A stretch of DNA of 64,000 nucleotides from the NCBI RefSeq assembly GCF_014287635.1, contig NZ_JACOPH010000001.1, positions 186,001 to 250,000 of the forward strand. The letters run 5' to 3'. Below are positions 16,751 to 25,216 of this stretch, piece after piece. Within the stretch, counting starts at the first letter, position 1. Each line of letters starts with the position of its first letter. The position numbers and the translations under genes were made by a program. Origin of the DNA: Roseburia zhanii. Lineage in GTDB: Bacteria > Bacillota > Clostridia > Lachnospirales > Lachnospiraceae. A model generated the notes under the pieces. The model did no database searches. It saw nothing but the letters and a program-made list of their open reading frames with translations, and was not told where the DNA came from.

Positions 16751-17566
16751 ATGCCACAGGTCAGCGTGATCATGTCAGTGTATAATGCACAGAGCGAGGA
16801 AATTTTAAGAACAGCAATAGAATCAATCTGCAGTCAGACATTTTTGGATTTTGAATTTATCATTTGTGATGATGGATCGACAGATGATACCTGGGAAAAA
16901 CTACAGAAGATCGCAGCAACGGACAGCAGAATACAACTGATCCACAATAAAGAAAACAGAAAAGCAGGCTATGCCAGAAACTGCTGTATCAGACAGGCAA
17001 GCGGAAACTATATAGCAGTGATGGATGCAGATGATATTTCTGATCCGAGGAGATTAGAGATTGAAAAGGAATATTTAGATGAGCATGGGGAGTGTGATTT
17101 TGTAGGTGGCAGAGGTCAATTCTTCATTCAGGATATAGGGGATGATCAGGAAACTTATTGGTTTTGTAAAACTCCTAAGGCGAAGGATTTTCTTTTTTCT
17201 GTTCCATTTGTACATGCCTCCTGTATGTTTCGTAAAGAGGCATTACAAAAAGTACATGGCTATGATACAACAAAAAAGAGAGTGCGGATGGAAGATTATG
17301 ATATGCTTTTAAGGCTTTATGCAAATGGCTGTTATGGGAGCAATGTAGAAGACATCCTTTATTATATCCGCAGAGATGATAATCAATATAAACGTCGCAA
17401 GTACCGTTACAGATGGAATGAGGCAAAAATGAAATATCAGGGATTTTCATCATTAGGACTAATGCCAAAAGGAATGATCTATGTGATAAAGCCATTGATC
17501 GTAGGACTGATCCCATGGAGAGTTTCTGCCATCCTTCAGAAAAAGTATTACAGAAAGAAGTTGTAA
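16751..17566 (+). CDS. glycosyltransferase family 2
   Basis: 271-residue GT-A enzyme, cytoplasmic with membrane association. N-terminal VSVIMSVYNAQ, CDDGSTDDTW (nucleotide binding) and VMDADD (metal-binding DXD-like) are clear; VHASCMFRKEAL and MEDYDMLLRL are the acceptor-side conserved parts with the catalytic Asp candidate in ED. GAGGAG precedes the ATG. It lies 20 bases after the GT4 gene and two before the next GT2, so it is part of the same operon. Linkage and sugar cannot be predicted. Confidence 0.9.
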   Translation: MPQVSVIMSVYNAQSEEILRTAIESICSQTFLDFEFIICDDGSTDDTWEKLQKIAATDSRIQLIHNKENRKAGYARNCCIRQASGNYIAVMDADDISDPRRLEIEKEYLDEHGECDFVGGRGQFFIQDIGDDQETYWFCKTPKAKDFLFSVPFVHASCMFRKEALQKVHGYDTTKKRVRMEDYDMLLRLYANGCYGSNVEDILYYIRRDDNQYKRRKYRYRWNEAKMKYQGFSSLGLMPKGMIYVIKPLIVGLIPWRVSAILQKKYYRKKL

Positions 17567-17567
17567 C

Positions 17568-18500
17568 ATGTTAGGAATTATCATATTAAATTATCAGACA
17601 TGGGAGATCAGTATCCGTTGTATGGAGAGTATTAAAGATACGATCGGTGAAATACCATATCATATTTATCTTGTGGATAATGCGTCCCCTATTCTGATGC
17701 CGGAAATATGTCAGAACTATCTTGCCAAACATAGAGAAACCGTTTCTTTTCTACAGGCAGCAGAAAACAGAGGGTATGCAGCAGGAAATAATATAGGTAT
17801 CCGGCAGGCATTAGTAGATAACTGTGAGTTTATATTGCTCACAAACAATGATATTGTATTTACATCAGAGAGCATTTCAAATATGTTAGTAGCGTTTAAA
17901 AGCAGAAAAGTCGGAATTGTCGGACCTAAGGTGTTAAATACAGATGGTAATATACAAGTGAGCCGTTGTGCAATGAAAACAGAAATGAGGGAAATTTTTC
18001 AGGTATTTACTGTTGCAAAAAAGGTTTTCCGAAGGAAGTATCGCAGATATTATTGTCTGGATCAGAAGATAGACAAGCCTTCAGTGGTCTATTATGTATC
18101 TGGTTGTTGCTTTATGATGAGCAGGGTATGTGCAGAAGCAGTAACCCCACTTGATGAAGGGACAATTCTTTATGATGAAGAACCGATTCTTGGAATTCAT
18201 ATGGAGGAGAAAGGGTTTCAGACGCTTTACTATCCGGACAGTGTAGTCATACACAGACATGGGGCAACAATTATGCAAATACAGCCGTTTATGTATCAAT
18301 GTATCTGCCAGAGTGAACTGTATTATTGCAGTCACTATCTGCATGCTAAAAAGTGGCAATTATGGCTGCTTTATCATTACAGGAGAACCTTGTATCGGAT
18401 CAGAAGCAGAAAAGATGAAAAGTTAAAAGAATATTGGGATGAATTTGACAGACAGACGAAGAATGCTTACCAAAAAGCGATCGGAGAGGCAGAAAAATAA
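17568..18500 (+). CDS. glycosyltransferase family 2 (rhamnosyltransferase-like)
   Basis: 310 residues. GIIILNYQTWE, YLVDNAS, the ENRGYAAGNNIGI stretch and LLTNNDI are the hallmarks of the WbbL/rhamnosyltransferase-like branch of GT2; VGIVGPKVLN and SGCCFMMSR follow, then DEEPILGIHMEEKGF with the catalytic-base region. The C-terminus has a basic amphipathic stretch (YHYRRTLYRIRSRK), likely for membrane contact. Last gene of the PglC operon; the AT-rich cassette with its own promoter begins 186 bases downstream. Donor likely dTDP-rhamnose or another deoxyhexose, by family resemblance only. Confidence 0.87.
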   Translation: MLGIIILNYQTWEISIRCMESIKDTIGEIPYHIYLVDNASPILMPEICQNYLAKHRETVSFLQAAENRGYAAGNNIGIRQALVDNCEFILLTNNDIVFTSESISNMLVAFKSRKVGIVGPKVLNTDGNIQVSRCAMKTEMREIFQVFTVAKKVFRRKYRRYYCLDQKIDKPSVVYYVSGCCFMMSRVCAEAVTPLDEGTILYDEEPILGIHMEEKGFQTLYYPDSVVIHRHGATIMQIQPFMYQCICQSELYYCSHYLHAKKWQLWLLYHYRRTLYRIRSRKDEKLKEYWDEFDRQTKNAYQKAIGEAEK

Positions 18501-18627
18501 ATAAACCTGTAACATATGCAGTATAGCTTCTGAACCAATCCAAAATTCGGAGGAGTAATGTGAATTTCCCAAATTGGCAGGCTATAAATAAATTTACCTT
18601 TCAAAGCTGGCTAAGGGGAAGATAGTC
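18501..18627 (+). other. intergenic spacer with an orphan ribosome binding site
   Basis: No gene of normal size. A strong GGAGGAG (18549-18555) is followed at once by ATG-TGA, or by an overlapping GTG (18560) opening a 21-codon frame that ends at 18625. Either a leader peptide or the remains of the start of a gene displaced by the cassette that follows. Confidence 0.3.
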
Positions 18628-18656
18628 TTGTAATTGCAGGATAGGAATGTTATAAT
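18628..18656 (+). promoter_or_regulatory. sigma-A-type promoter of the Wzm/Wzt cassette
   Basis: A -35 TTGTAA (18628-18633), a 17-base spacer and a perfect -10 TATAAT (18651-18656). The permease start lies 30 bases after the -10. It gives the AT-rich cassette its own transcription start. Confidence 0.7.
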
Positions 18657-18685
18657 TTTCTATTATAGTTGAAAGAGGTACAAGT

Positions 18686-19471
18686 GTGATAAGGGTAATT
18701 AAGCGTAATAAAGAGATGATATGGGATCTTGCCGTGAATGATTTTTCTACAAAGTATGCAGGATCGGCATTTGGAATTTTTTGGGCTTTTGTGCAGCCTG
18801 TCATTACAATAGTAATGTATTGGTGCGTATTTCAGTTTGGATTAAAATCAACGCCTCCTATTCAGAATGTAAGTTACATTTTTTGGTTTGCTACAGGAAT
18901 GGTGCCATGGTTCTTTTTTTCAGATGCATTAAATGCAGTTACTAATTGTCTCATAGAATATTCTTATCTTGTCAAAAAAGTAGTGTTTGATATTGAATTA
19001 CTGCCAATTGTAAAAATATTATCAACATTATTTATCCATCTAGTTTTTATCGGATTATTATTTGTGATTGCCATTGCAAATCGAGAAGAAATTACGATTT
19101 ATGTAGTGCAGGTATTATATTATTTGATTTGTGCGGTTATCTTAGTGTATGCATTAGGAAAAATCACATCATCTATTATATTATTTTTTCGTGATTTGGG
19201 TCAGATTGTAAATATTGTGTTACAGATTGGATTATGGGCAACGCCTATTATTTGGTCATATGTTATCATACCAGACAATTATCAGTGGATTGTAAAATTG
19301 AATCCGGTATTCTATATCATAGAAGGATATCGTGACAGTTTTATTAATAAACAGTGGTTTTTTGAACAACCGGTGTTAACAGCTTATTTCTGGTGTGTGA
19401 CACTGGGAATGTTATGTATTGGAAATATTGTGTTTAAAAAGATGCGTCCACATTTTGCGGATGTTTTATAA
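18686..19471 (+). CDS. ABC-2 type transporter permease, O-antigen/polysaccharide export (Wzm)
   Basis: 261 residues with six predicted membrane helices. The N-terminal cytoplasmic stretch (WDLAVNDFSTKYAGSAFGIFW) matches the start of Wzm/TagG permeases, and the end carries LNPVFYIIEGYRDSFI before the last helix, the same family feature seen in the fragment at 1-220. The GTG start follows AAAGAGG. It works with the ATPase at 19501 to flip a finished lipid-linked chain. Codon use is more AT-rich than in genes to the left, with many ATT and ATA codons, consistent with a transferred cassette. Confidence 0.92.
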   Translation: MIRVIKRNKEMIWDLAVNDFSTKYAGSAFGIFWAFVQPVITIVMYWCVFQFGLKSTPPIQNVSYIFWFATGMVPWFFFSDALNAVTNCLIEYSYLVKKVVFDIELLPIVKILSTLFIHLVFIGLLFVIAIANREEITIYVVQVLYYLICAVILVYALGKITSSIILFFRDLGQIVNIVLQIGLWATPIIWSYVIIPDNYQWIVKLNPVFYIIEGYRDSFINKQWFFEQPVLTAYFWCVTLGMLCIGNIVFKKMRPHFADVL

Positions 19472-19500
19472 AATAGATGGTAAAATTGAAAGGAAAAACA

Positions 19501-20745
19501 ATGGATAATAATGCAATAACAATCAGTAATTTAACAAAATGTTATAGATTATATGAAAAGCCATTTGACAGAGTAAAAGAGACCTTTAGTTTTTCCCGGA
19601 GCAAGTATAGTAAAGAAAAATGCGTATTAGATCACATTAGTCTGGAAATAAAACAAGGAGACGTAGTTGGAATTGTTGGAACAAATGGAGCAGGAAAGTC
19701 TACACTGCTAAAATTAGTTACAGGTGTGTTGACACCTACATCAGGAACAATTAGTATCCGAGGAAAAATTGCAGCACTTTTAGAGTTGGGAACAGGTTTT
19801 AATCCGGAATTTACGGGAATTAAAAATATATATTTAAACGGAACTATGATGGGATTTTCACATGAGGAAATGGAAGGAAAGATCCAGAGCATTATTGATT
19901 TTGCAGATATAGGAGATTTTATATATCAGCCTGTAAAAACATATTCATCTGGGATGTTTGCCAGACTGGCATTTGCAGTTGCTATAAATGTTGAACCGGA
20001 TATATTGATTGTAGATGAAGCATTGAGTGTAGGTGATCTACGATTCCAGATGAAATGTATGGATAAAATGAAATCAATGATGGATAGTGGAGTAACAGTG
20101 TTATTTGTATCGCATGACATAAATGCGATTCGCAGATTATGTACAAAGGGATTATGGCTGTTAGATGGAAAAGTTCAGACCTACGGAGATACAAATCGAG
20201 TTTGCGATCAGTACTTGGACTATCTTAAAATGTGTGATATGGATGAGGAATGTCTGCCAGAAAATAAAGATGAAAATAATTCAGAGGATATCATAGAGGG
20301 GATTGCGGAGTTTAGAAAAGGATCAGAGGAAGCTGTGGGAGAAATTGCAGGTATCCGTATTGTAAATGAAAAAGGAGAGCCTTGTGAGGAATTTGATCTT
20401 TTTGAAAAAATGATTGTTGAAGTATATTATGATGTATTTGATGAAAAAGTAGCACATCCTGTATTAGGAGTTGCATTAAAAAGAATTGATGACGAGTATA
20501 TCTGTGGAGTAAATACTATGTTGGACAATGAGAAAATTCCATGGAAATATGGTCGGAATTGTTATAAGTTATGTTATACACATGGTATCAGAACACTAGG
20601 TGGACGATATTATTTTGATGTTGCTCTATTTGATAAAACAGCCACAGTACCGATTCAGTATAGGGCTAAGATCAAGGAATTTACAGTGACAGCTGATTAT
20701 ATTGGTGAAGGTGTGTGCATTATTCCACATGAATGGAGGAAATGA
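19501..20745 (+). CDS. ABC transporter ATP-binding protein with C-terminal carbohydrate-binding domain (Wzt)
   Basis: 415 residues. ATPase part: Walker A (GTNGAGKST), signature YSSGM, Walker B ILIVDE, H-loop VSHD. From about residue 270 there is a second, beta-rich domain (VGEIAGIRIVNEKGEP, FEKMIVEVYYDVFDE, GGRYYFDVALFD), the Wzt C-terminal domain that in E. coli O9a binds the capped non-reducing end of the polymer before export. ATG 19501 is chosen because GAAAGGA (19488-19494) lies six bases upstream; ATG 19477 has no site. Its stop overlaps the start of the methyltransferase gene, so exporter and putative chain terminator are translationally coupled. Confidence 0.93.
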   Translation: MDNNAITISNLTKCYRLYEKPFDRVKETFSFSRSKYSKEKCVLDHISLEIKQGDVVGIVGTNGAGKSTLLKLVTGVLTPTSGTISIRGKIAALLELGTGFNPEFTGIKNIYLNGTMMGFSHEEMEGKIQSIIDFADIGDFIYQPVKTYSSGMFARLAFAVAINVEPDILIVDEALSVGDLRFQMKCMDKMKSMMDSGVTVLFVSHDINAIRRLCTKGLWLLDGKVQTYGDTNRVCDQYLDYLKMCDMDEECLPENKDENNSEDIIEGIAEFRKGSEEAVGEIAGIRIVNEKGEPCEEFDLFEKMIVEVYYDVFDEKVAHPVLGVALKRIDDEYICGVNTMLDNEKIPWKYGRNCYKLCYTHGIRTLGGRYYFDVALFDKTATVPIQYRAKIKEFTVTADYIGEGVCIIPHEWRK

Positions 20746-22055
20746 TGGGAAAATATGATTTTGATTTAGAATTATATGATGCCAATCCATTAAACTGGAT
20801 TGCTTCAAGAGTAACAAAAGGAACAAGAGTATTAGAATTTGGTCCGGCAAATGGACGATTGACGCGCTATCTGAAAGAAGAAAAAGAATGTTTGGTTGAT
20901 ATTGTCGAGATCGATCAAGAGTCAGGAGAGGAAGCGGCAGAATACGCAAATAATGCTTTATTAGGGAAGGAAAAAGGTGATATTGAAAAATATTACTGGT
21001 TAGAATTGAACGAAAAATATGATTTTGTTATTTTTGCTGATGTGTTAGAACATTTGCTTAATCCATGGGAAGTGTTAAAAAGATGTAAAAAAGTAATAAA
21101 ACCAGATGGAAAAATATTAACTTCAGTGCCTAATGCGGCACATAATTCAATTATTATTGATCTATTTAATGATCGCTTTAACTATAATCCTACAGGGTTG
21201 TTGGACAATACACATCTTCGTTTTTTTACCGAGGAATCATTTAAGAATATGGTACAAAAGGATGGATGGGCGATTGTGGAAGAACGTGCAAGTATTATTC
21301 GCGTAGGAGAAACAGAGATTAAGAACACATATCAAGATGTTCCGAAAGAAGTATTTAAAGCACTTATCTGCCGCCCCCATGGGAATGTATATCAATATAT
21401 GTTTGCTTTATCCTTAAGCACAGAGTACTTACAGGGAAATTTTGAAAGAATTGTTTCGTTAGATTCTACTTCGTATTATCAGATGGAAGTACAATATGAT
21501 AGAAATGGAGTATTCACTTATGAGAAAAGTATTTCATGCCAAATAGATCCAAGCAGAAGAAGTATAGAAGTGGATTTTGAAATTTTGAAAAACAGTAAGA
21601 AAACCCTGATTTATCCATTGAATTGTAATTGTGTACTTGAAATAATAAAAATAGAAGTATGCAATGAATTAGGTGAATGGAATGAGTGCAGTTATACACA
21701 TAATGGAGTGGCTGTTGGAAATAAGTTATATTTTGTGAAAGACATACCGGAAATAAGATTCGATCATACTGATTGTGATACAAGGCTGCATATAAGCATG
21801 AATGTTATTAAGTATGATTTTGACGATGAATCATATGTGGAACTGATGAATACCTTACTTTATGAACAGGGGCATATACGGCAAGTTTGCGAAGATTATG
21901 AAAAGGTAGTGCAGCAGAAAGAGGAAGAACTCCGACAGAAAGAGGTCGAACTTCAGCAGAAAGAGGAAGAACTTCAGCAACATCGTAAAAGCCTGCAACA
22001 GTATTCAGCAAATAGAAGAGGATTTTTTATTAATAGAGGAAAAAAAGAAATTTAA
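20745..22055 (+). CDS. SAM-dependent methyltransferase with C-terminal heptad coiled coil; candidate chain-terminating/length-control enzyme
   Basis: 436 residues in three parts. Residues about 1-190 are a class I methyltransferase: VLEFGPANGRLTRYL (motif I), DIVEID (acidic residue for SAM ribose), and DFVIFADVLEHLLNPW. Residues about 200-370 are beta-rich and unassigned. Residues about 375-425 are coiled coil with four tandem heptads (QQKEEEL-type) encoded by four 21-bp units at 21912-21995. ATG 20745 is preferred, five bases after GGAGG (20735-20739). In E. coli O9a, WbdD caps the chain by methylation/phosphorylation and its coiled coil sets chain length, with Wzt reading the cap. The gene order here matches that logic, although no kinase domain is visible. 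Role is inference; methyltransferase fold is clear. Confidence 0.85.
   Translation: MGKYDFDLELYDANPLNWIASRVTKGTRVLEFGPANGRLTRYLKEEKECLVDIVEIDQESGEEAAEYANNALLGKEKGDIEKYYWLELNEKYDFVIFADVLEHLLNPWEVLKRCKKVIKPDGKILTSVPNAAHNSIIIDLFNDRFNYNPTGLLDNTHLRFFTEESFKNMVQKDGWAIVEERASIIRVGETEIKNTYQDVPKEVFKALICRPHGNVYQYMFALSLSTEYLQGNFERIVSLDSTSYYQMEVQYDRNGVFTYEKSISCQIDPSRRSIEVDFEILKNSKKTLIYPLNCNCVLEIIKIEVCNELGEWNECSYTHNGVAVGNKLYFVKDIPEIRFDHTDCDTRLHISMNVIKYDFDDESYVELMNTLLYEQGHIRQVCEDYEKVVQQKEEELRQKEVELQQKEEELQQHRKSLQQYSANRRGFFINRGKKEI
21912..21995 (+). repeat. four tandem 21-bp units encoding coiled-coil heptads
   Basis: Units start at 21912, 21933, 21954 and 21975. Units 1 and 3 are nearly identical at the DNA level (CAGCAGAAAGAGGAAGAACT), unit 2 differs by a few bases and unit 4 has diverged. 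Each encodes one heptad with Leu at the last position. DNA-level repetition means copy number could change by slippage and alter coiled-coil length in whole heptads. Confidence 0.8.
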
Positions 22056-22067
22056 AAGGAGTAAGAT

Positions 22068-23057
22068 ATGTTGAATTTTACAAGGAGTCTTTTTAGAAGA
22101 TTACCAATTCCTGAAAAAATAAAAAATAAAATACGTGAAAAAGTTCGCCCACAGGTTCAAAAAGCTGTTAACGGAAGAGTGGATATTTATATGTCAAAAG
22201 ATAAATATCCTAAAGTTATAAATCCTATAAAAAAAGTAACAGCTGTTATACCAAATTATAATTATGAGAGATTTTTAGATGAACGAATAGATTCAATTTT
22301 ATTTCAGACATATCCAGTGAGTGAATTGATCATATTAGATGATTGCTCTACAGACGGAAGTATAGATTTGATTGAACATCGTATCAAAGAAAATAAGACA
22401 GATATTAAAATAACTTTAATTAAGAATGAAGTAAATTCTGGAAGTGTTTTTTCACAATGGCAGAAAGCATTTGAATATGCAAAAGGAAAGTTTGTGTGGA
22501 TTGCTGAGGCAGATGATAGTTGCGATTGCAGATTTTTGGAAACTGTCATGAAGGGATTTGAGGATGATAAGGTAGTTATTTCTTATTGTGAGTCACTTAC
22601 TATAGATGAAAACAATATACTTTTAATGGGAGATCTGAGAGTTTGGATCGATCTGTTTCAAACAGGGAAGTGGGATGATGATTATGTGAAAGATGGATGT
22701 GATGAAGTGGCTGAAACAATGTGCATAAATAATACTATTGCAAATGTTTCAAGTGCTGTGATCCGAAACGATGACTATTATGATATTCTAGAGGGAGCGA
22801 AGCAATATAAATTAGCAGGTGATTGGTATACATATATGAATATTCTGAAAAGGGGTAAGATTGCGTATTTTAAACAGTCATTAAATTATCATAGAATGCA
22901 GACACAGGGCTTAACATTATCCACATCACATGAGCAGGAATTTAATGAAATTGTACGTTTGCAGGATTTTGCAATGCAGAATTTCACTATTTCGGATGAA
23001 ATCAAGAAAAAAGTACTAGAAAGAAGAGAGAGGGAGAGAATACGTTTTGGGTTATAA
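22068..23057 (+). CDS. glycosyltransferase family 2
   Basis: 329 residues. A basic N-terminal stretch of about 60 residues (SLFRRLPIPEKIKNKIREKV) precedes the GT-A domain: VTAVIPNYNYERFL, ILDDCSTDGS, then AEADDSCD in place of the usual DXD region. SSAVIRNDDYY and AGDWYTYMNILKRG form the acceptor side, and YHRMQTQGLT ends the domain. This is the WsaE/'glycosyltransferase A' variety often found with Wzm/Wzt systems. AAAGGAG precedes the ATG; the next gene overlaps by 11 bases. Sugar unknown. Confidence 0.88.
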   Translation: MLNFTRSLFRRLPIPEKIKNKIREKVRPQVQKAVNGRVDIYMSKDKYPKVINPIKKVTAVIPNYNYERFLDERIDSILFQTYPVSELIILDDCSTDGSIDLIEHRIKENKTDIKITLIKNEVNSGSVFSQWQKAFEYAKGKFVWIAEADDSCDCRFLETVMKGFEDDKVVISYCESLTIDENNILLMGDLRVWIDLFQTGKWDDDYVKDGCDEVAETMCINNTIANVSSAVIRNDDYYDILEGAKQYKLAGDWYTYMNILKRGKIAYFKQSLNYHRMQTQGLTLSTSHEQEFNEIVRLQDFAMQNFTISDEIKKKVLERRERERIRFGL

Positions 23058-24096
23058 TGGTATAAAGTTATCAGTTATTATTCCGGTTTATAATACATCA
23101 GCATATTTAAGAAAATGTTTAGATTCTGTAGTTGAAGCGGTTTCACAAGTGGAAGAGCCGGTTGAGGTTTTGATTATCAATGATGGATCAACAGATGAGT
23201 CACCTAAGATCATACAGGATTATTGCAAGAAATATCCGCAATTTCTGAAACAATTTGACAAAGCTAATGGTGGACTTTCCGATGTGAAAAATTATGGTTT
23301 AGAAAGAGCAAACGGAGACTTTGTTATTTTTTTAGATTCCGATGATTATATTGAACCATCAATGTATCAAGATATGTTATTGGCAATTGAAAAAGAAGAT
23401 GCAGATATAGCTGTTTGTGATATTAAATTAGTATATGATGATGATTCATTAAATAGAGTATGGTCATGTGCTGTACCAGCACGAACAGGGAATTTTGCAA
23501 AGGTTATTGATATGTCAATGATGCCGGCTTCATGGAACAAAATAGTTAGACGTAGTTTGTATTCAGGTTTAACATTTCCGGTAGGAAAAAATAATGAAGA
23601 TGTTGCTGTTACGCCAATTATATTAGGAAGAGCAAAAAAAATAGCTATTGTAGAGAAGCCATATTATAATTATTATCAGCGTACAGGATCAATACAAAAT
23701 AGTGCATTTAATGAAAAACGTTTTGTTATTTTAGAAACAGCAAAAATGTGTGAAGAAAGGATAAAGGAATTAGATGAAGAGAAGCAGGAACAGATAAAAG
23801 GATCTGTATATCTGCATCAGATTTTATCATTAGCTTTTTATCCGATTCGAATGGAAAAATTCAAAAGAAGATACGAACTTCTAAAAAAATATATGGAGCA
23901 GGTATATGTAATGTATCCCAATATATGGGAAAATTTTGAAATTAAAGAATTTATCACATGGGAAAATTGGTTTGTCAGATTTTATAGACGGGTATCGGTG
24001 CATCTGCTAAAACACCACAATTTGTATGCAACCTGTGTATTTTGGTCATTTTATAATATTGCATTGAATTTATATCAACAGATAAAAAGAAAGTGA
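23047..24096 (+). CDS. glycosyltransferase family 2
   Basis: 349 residues. LSVIIPVYNTSAYLRKCLDS, INDGSTDES and FLDSDDYIEPSMY (DSDD metal site) define the GT-A domain; ASWNKIVRRSLY and EDVAVTPIIL follow, and PYYNYYQRTGSI marks the end of the catalytic part. This is the EpsJ/WaaV-like variety. The TTG start at 23047 has GGGAGAG about nine bases upstream and overlaps the previous gene, which fits translational coupling. The C-terminal 100 residues are basic and helical. Donor and linkage unknown. Confidence 0.87.
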   Translation: MGYNGIKLSVIIPVYNTSAYLRKCLDSVVEAVSQVEEPVEVLIINDGSTDESPKIIQDYCKKYPQFLKQFDKANGGLSDVKNYGLERANGDFVIFLDSDDYIEPSMYQDMLLAIEKEDADIAVCDIKLVYDDDSLNRVWSCAVPARTGNFAKVIDMSMMPASWNKIVRRSLYSGLTFPVGKNNEDVAVTPIILGRAKKIAIVEKPYYNYYQRTGSIQNSAFNEKRFVILETAKMCEERIKELDEEKQEQIKGSVYLHQILSLAFYPIRMEKFKRRYELLKKYMEQVYVMYPNIWENFEIKEFITWENWFVRFYRRVSVHLLKHHNLYATCVFWSFYNIALNLYQQIKRK

Positions 24097-24103
24097 AGAT
24101 GAT

Positions 24104-25216
24104 ATGACAGAAAATATCGAAAAAGTGCAAAGAGATTCATATATAGATGTTATAAAGGGAATAGGTATATTTTCTATTGTCATAGGACATGCAAGCTGGG
24201 ATATTCAGCTAGGTTCTAATACAATTCATATTGGTGCATTTGTATATTTATATCATTTGGCAATTTTTTTCTTTTGTACTGGATATTTGTATAAAGATGT
24301 TGTAGACGATTATTGGAAATTCGTTGCAAAAAAATTGAGAGGATTATATAGACCATTTATTATCTATTCAGTTCTCTATATGTTATGTCGTAATCTGTTT
24401 ATTGATATGGGAATATTGCAAGGTGATAAGTATACAGGAGGTATGTGGCTTATCACATTTACAAATGTATTGACGTTTAATAGCATAGCAGAATTCCTGT
24501 CTGCTTTTTGGTTTTTACCAGTCCTATTTTTTGCTATATGCTTTTATGCAGCAATAAATTATTTGACTAGAAATTTTTCTCTTTATTTTAAACATGGAGG
24601 ACGGGTTTTGTGCTATCTTCTAATTGGAATAGCAGGATTATTTACAGTAGATCAAAAATATGGACTATTATATAATCTCCAAATATCTTATCTGATGGTT
24701 CCGGTTATTGCATTAGGACATTATTTTGCTTTGTATAAAGAAATTTTGAAGAAAATTGTCAATGTTTTTGGATTAGTTATTAGCTTTGCTATATTAGTGT
24801 TTGTAATTGAAAGTAATATTGGAATTATTGAATTGATTAATTTTATGATAATAAATAAAGTATTATTTTATCCAGTCACATTATGTGGAATTTGGTTTTG
24901 TTTGTGTCTTGGAAAACTTCTATGTCAAAGTTCTTTGTTGGAAAAAATCTTTTCGCTGGCAGGTAGAATGAGTTTAGATATTATGGCATTGCATTTCCTT
25001 TCATTTAAACTTGTAGATTATATAGTTTGTCATGTTTTAGGAAATACAGAATCTATGAATGCATTTCCGCATACCTTTGTTGGATTATGGCCTGTTTATT
25101 ATATAGTGGGTATGGTTATCCCTATATGTATGAAAAAAATGGAACAAAGGGTAGTAACAAATGTAAAAGGAAAAATATATTTCTTGATAGGTAATTATGA
25201 TAAGGAGATCAATTGA
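24104..25216 (+). CDS. membrane acyltransferase family 3 (O-acetyltransferase-like)
   Basis: 370 residues with about ten hydrophobic segments. The N-terminal RDSYIDVIKGIGIFSIVIGH motif with the conserved His in GHAS is the Acyltransferase_3 (PF01757) signature, followed by YLYHLAIFFFCTGYLYK. Such enzymes move acetyl or other acyl groups across the membrane onto sugar hydroxyls of surface polymers. The C-terminal LAGRMSLDIMALHFL is also typical of the family. No SGNH domain is attached. It sits inside the AT-rich cassette between GT2 and GT-C-like genes, so it probably O-acylates the cassette's polymer. Confidence 0.88.
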   Translation: MTENIEKVQRDSYIDVIKGIGIFSIVIGHASWDIQLGSNTIHIGAFVYLYHLAIFFFCTGYLYKDVVDDYWKFVAKKLRGLYRPFIIYSVLYMLCRNLFIDMGILQGDKYTGGMWLITFTNVLTFNSIAEFLSAFWFLPVLFFAICFYAAINYLTRNFSLYFKHGGRVLCYLLIGIAGLFTVDQKYGLLYNLQISYLMVPVIALGHYFALYKEILKKIVNVFGLVISFAILVFVIESNIGIIELINFMIINKVLFYPVTLCGIWFCLCLGKLLCQSSLLEKIFSLAGRMSLDIMALHFLSFKLVDYIVCHVLGNTESMNAFPHTFVGLWPVYYIVGMVIPICMKKMEQRVVTNVKGKIYFLIGNYDKEIN

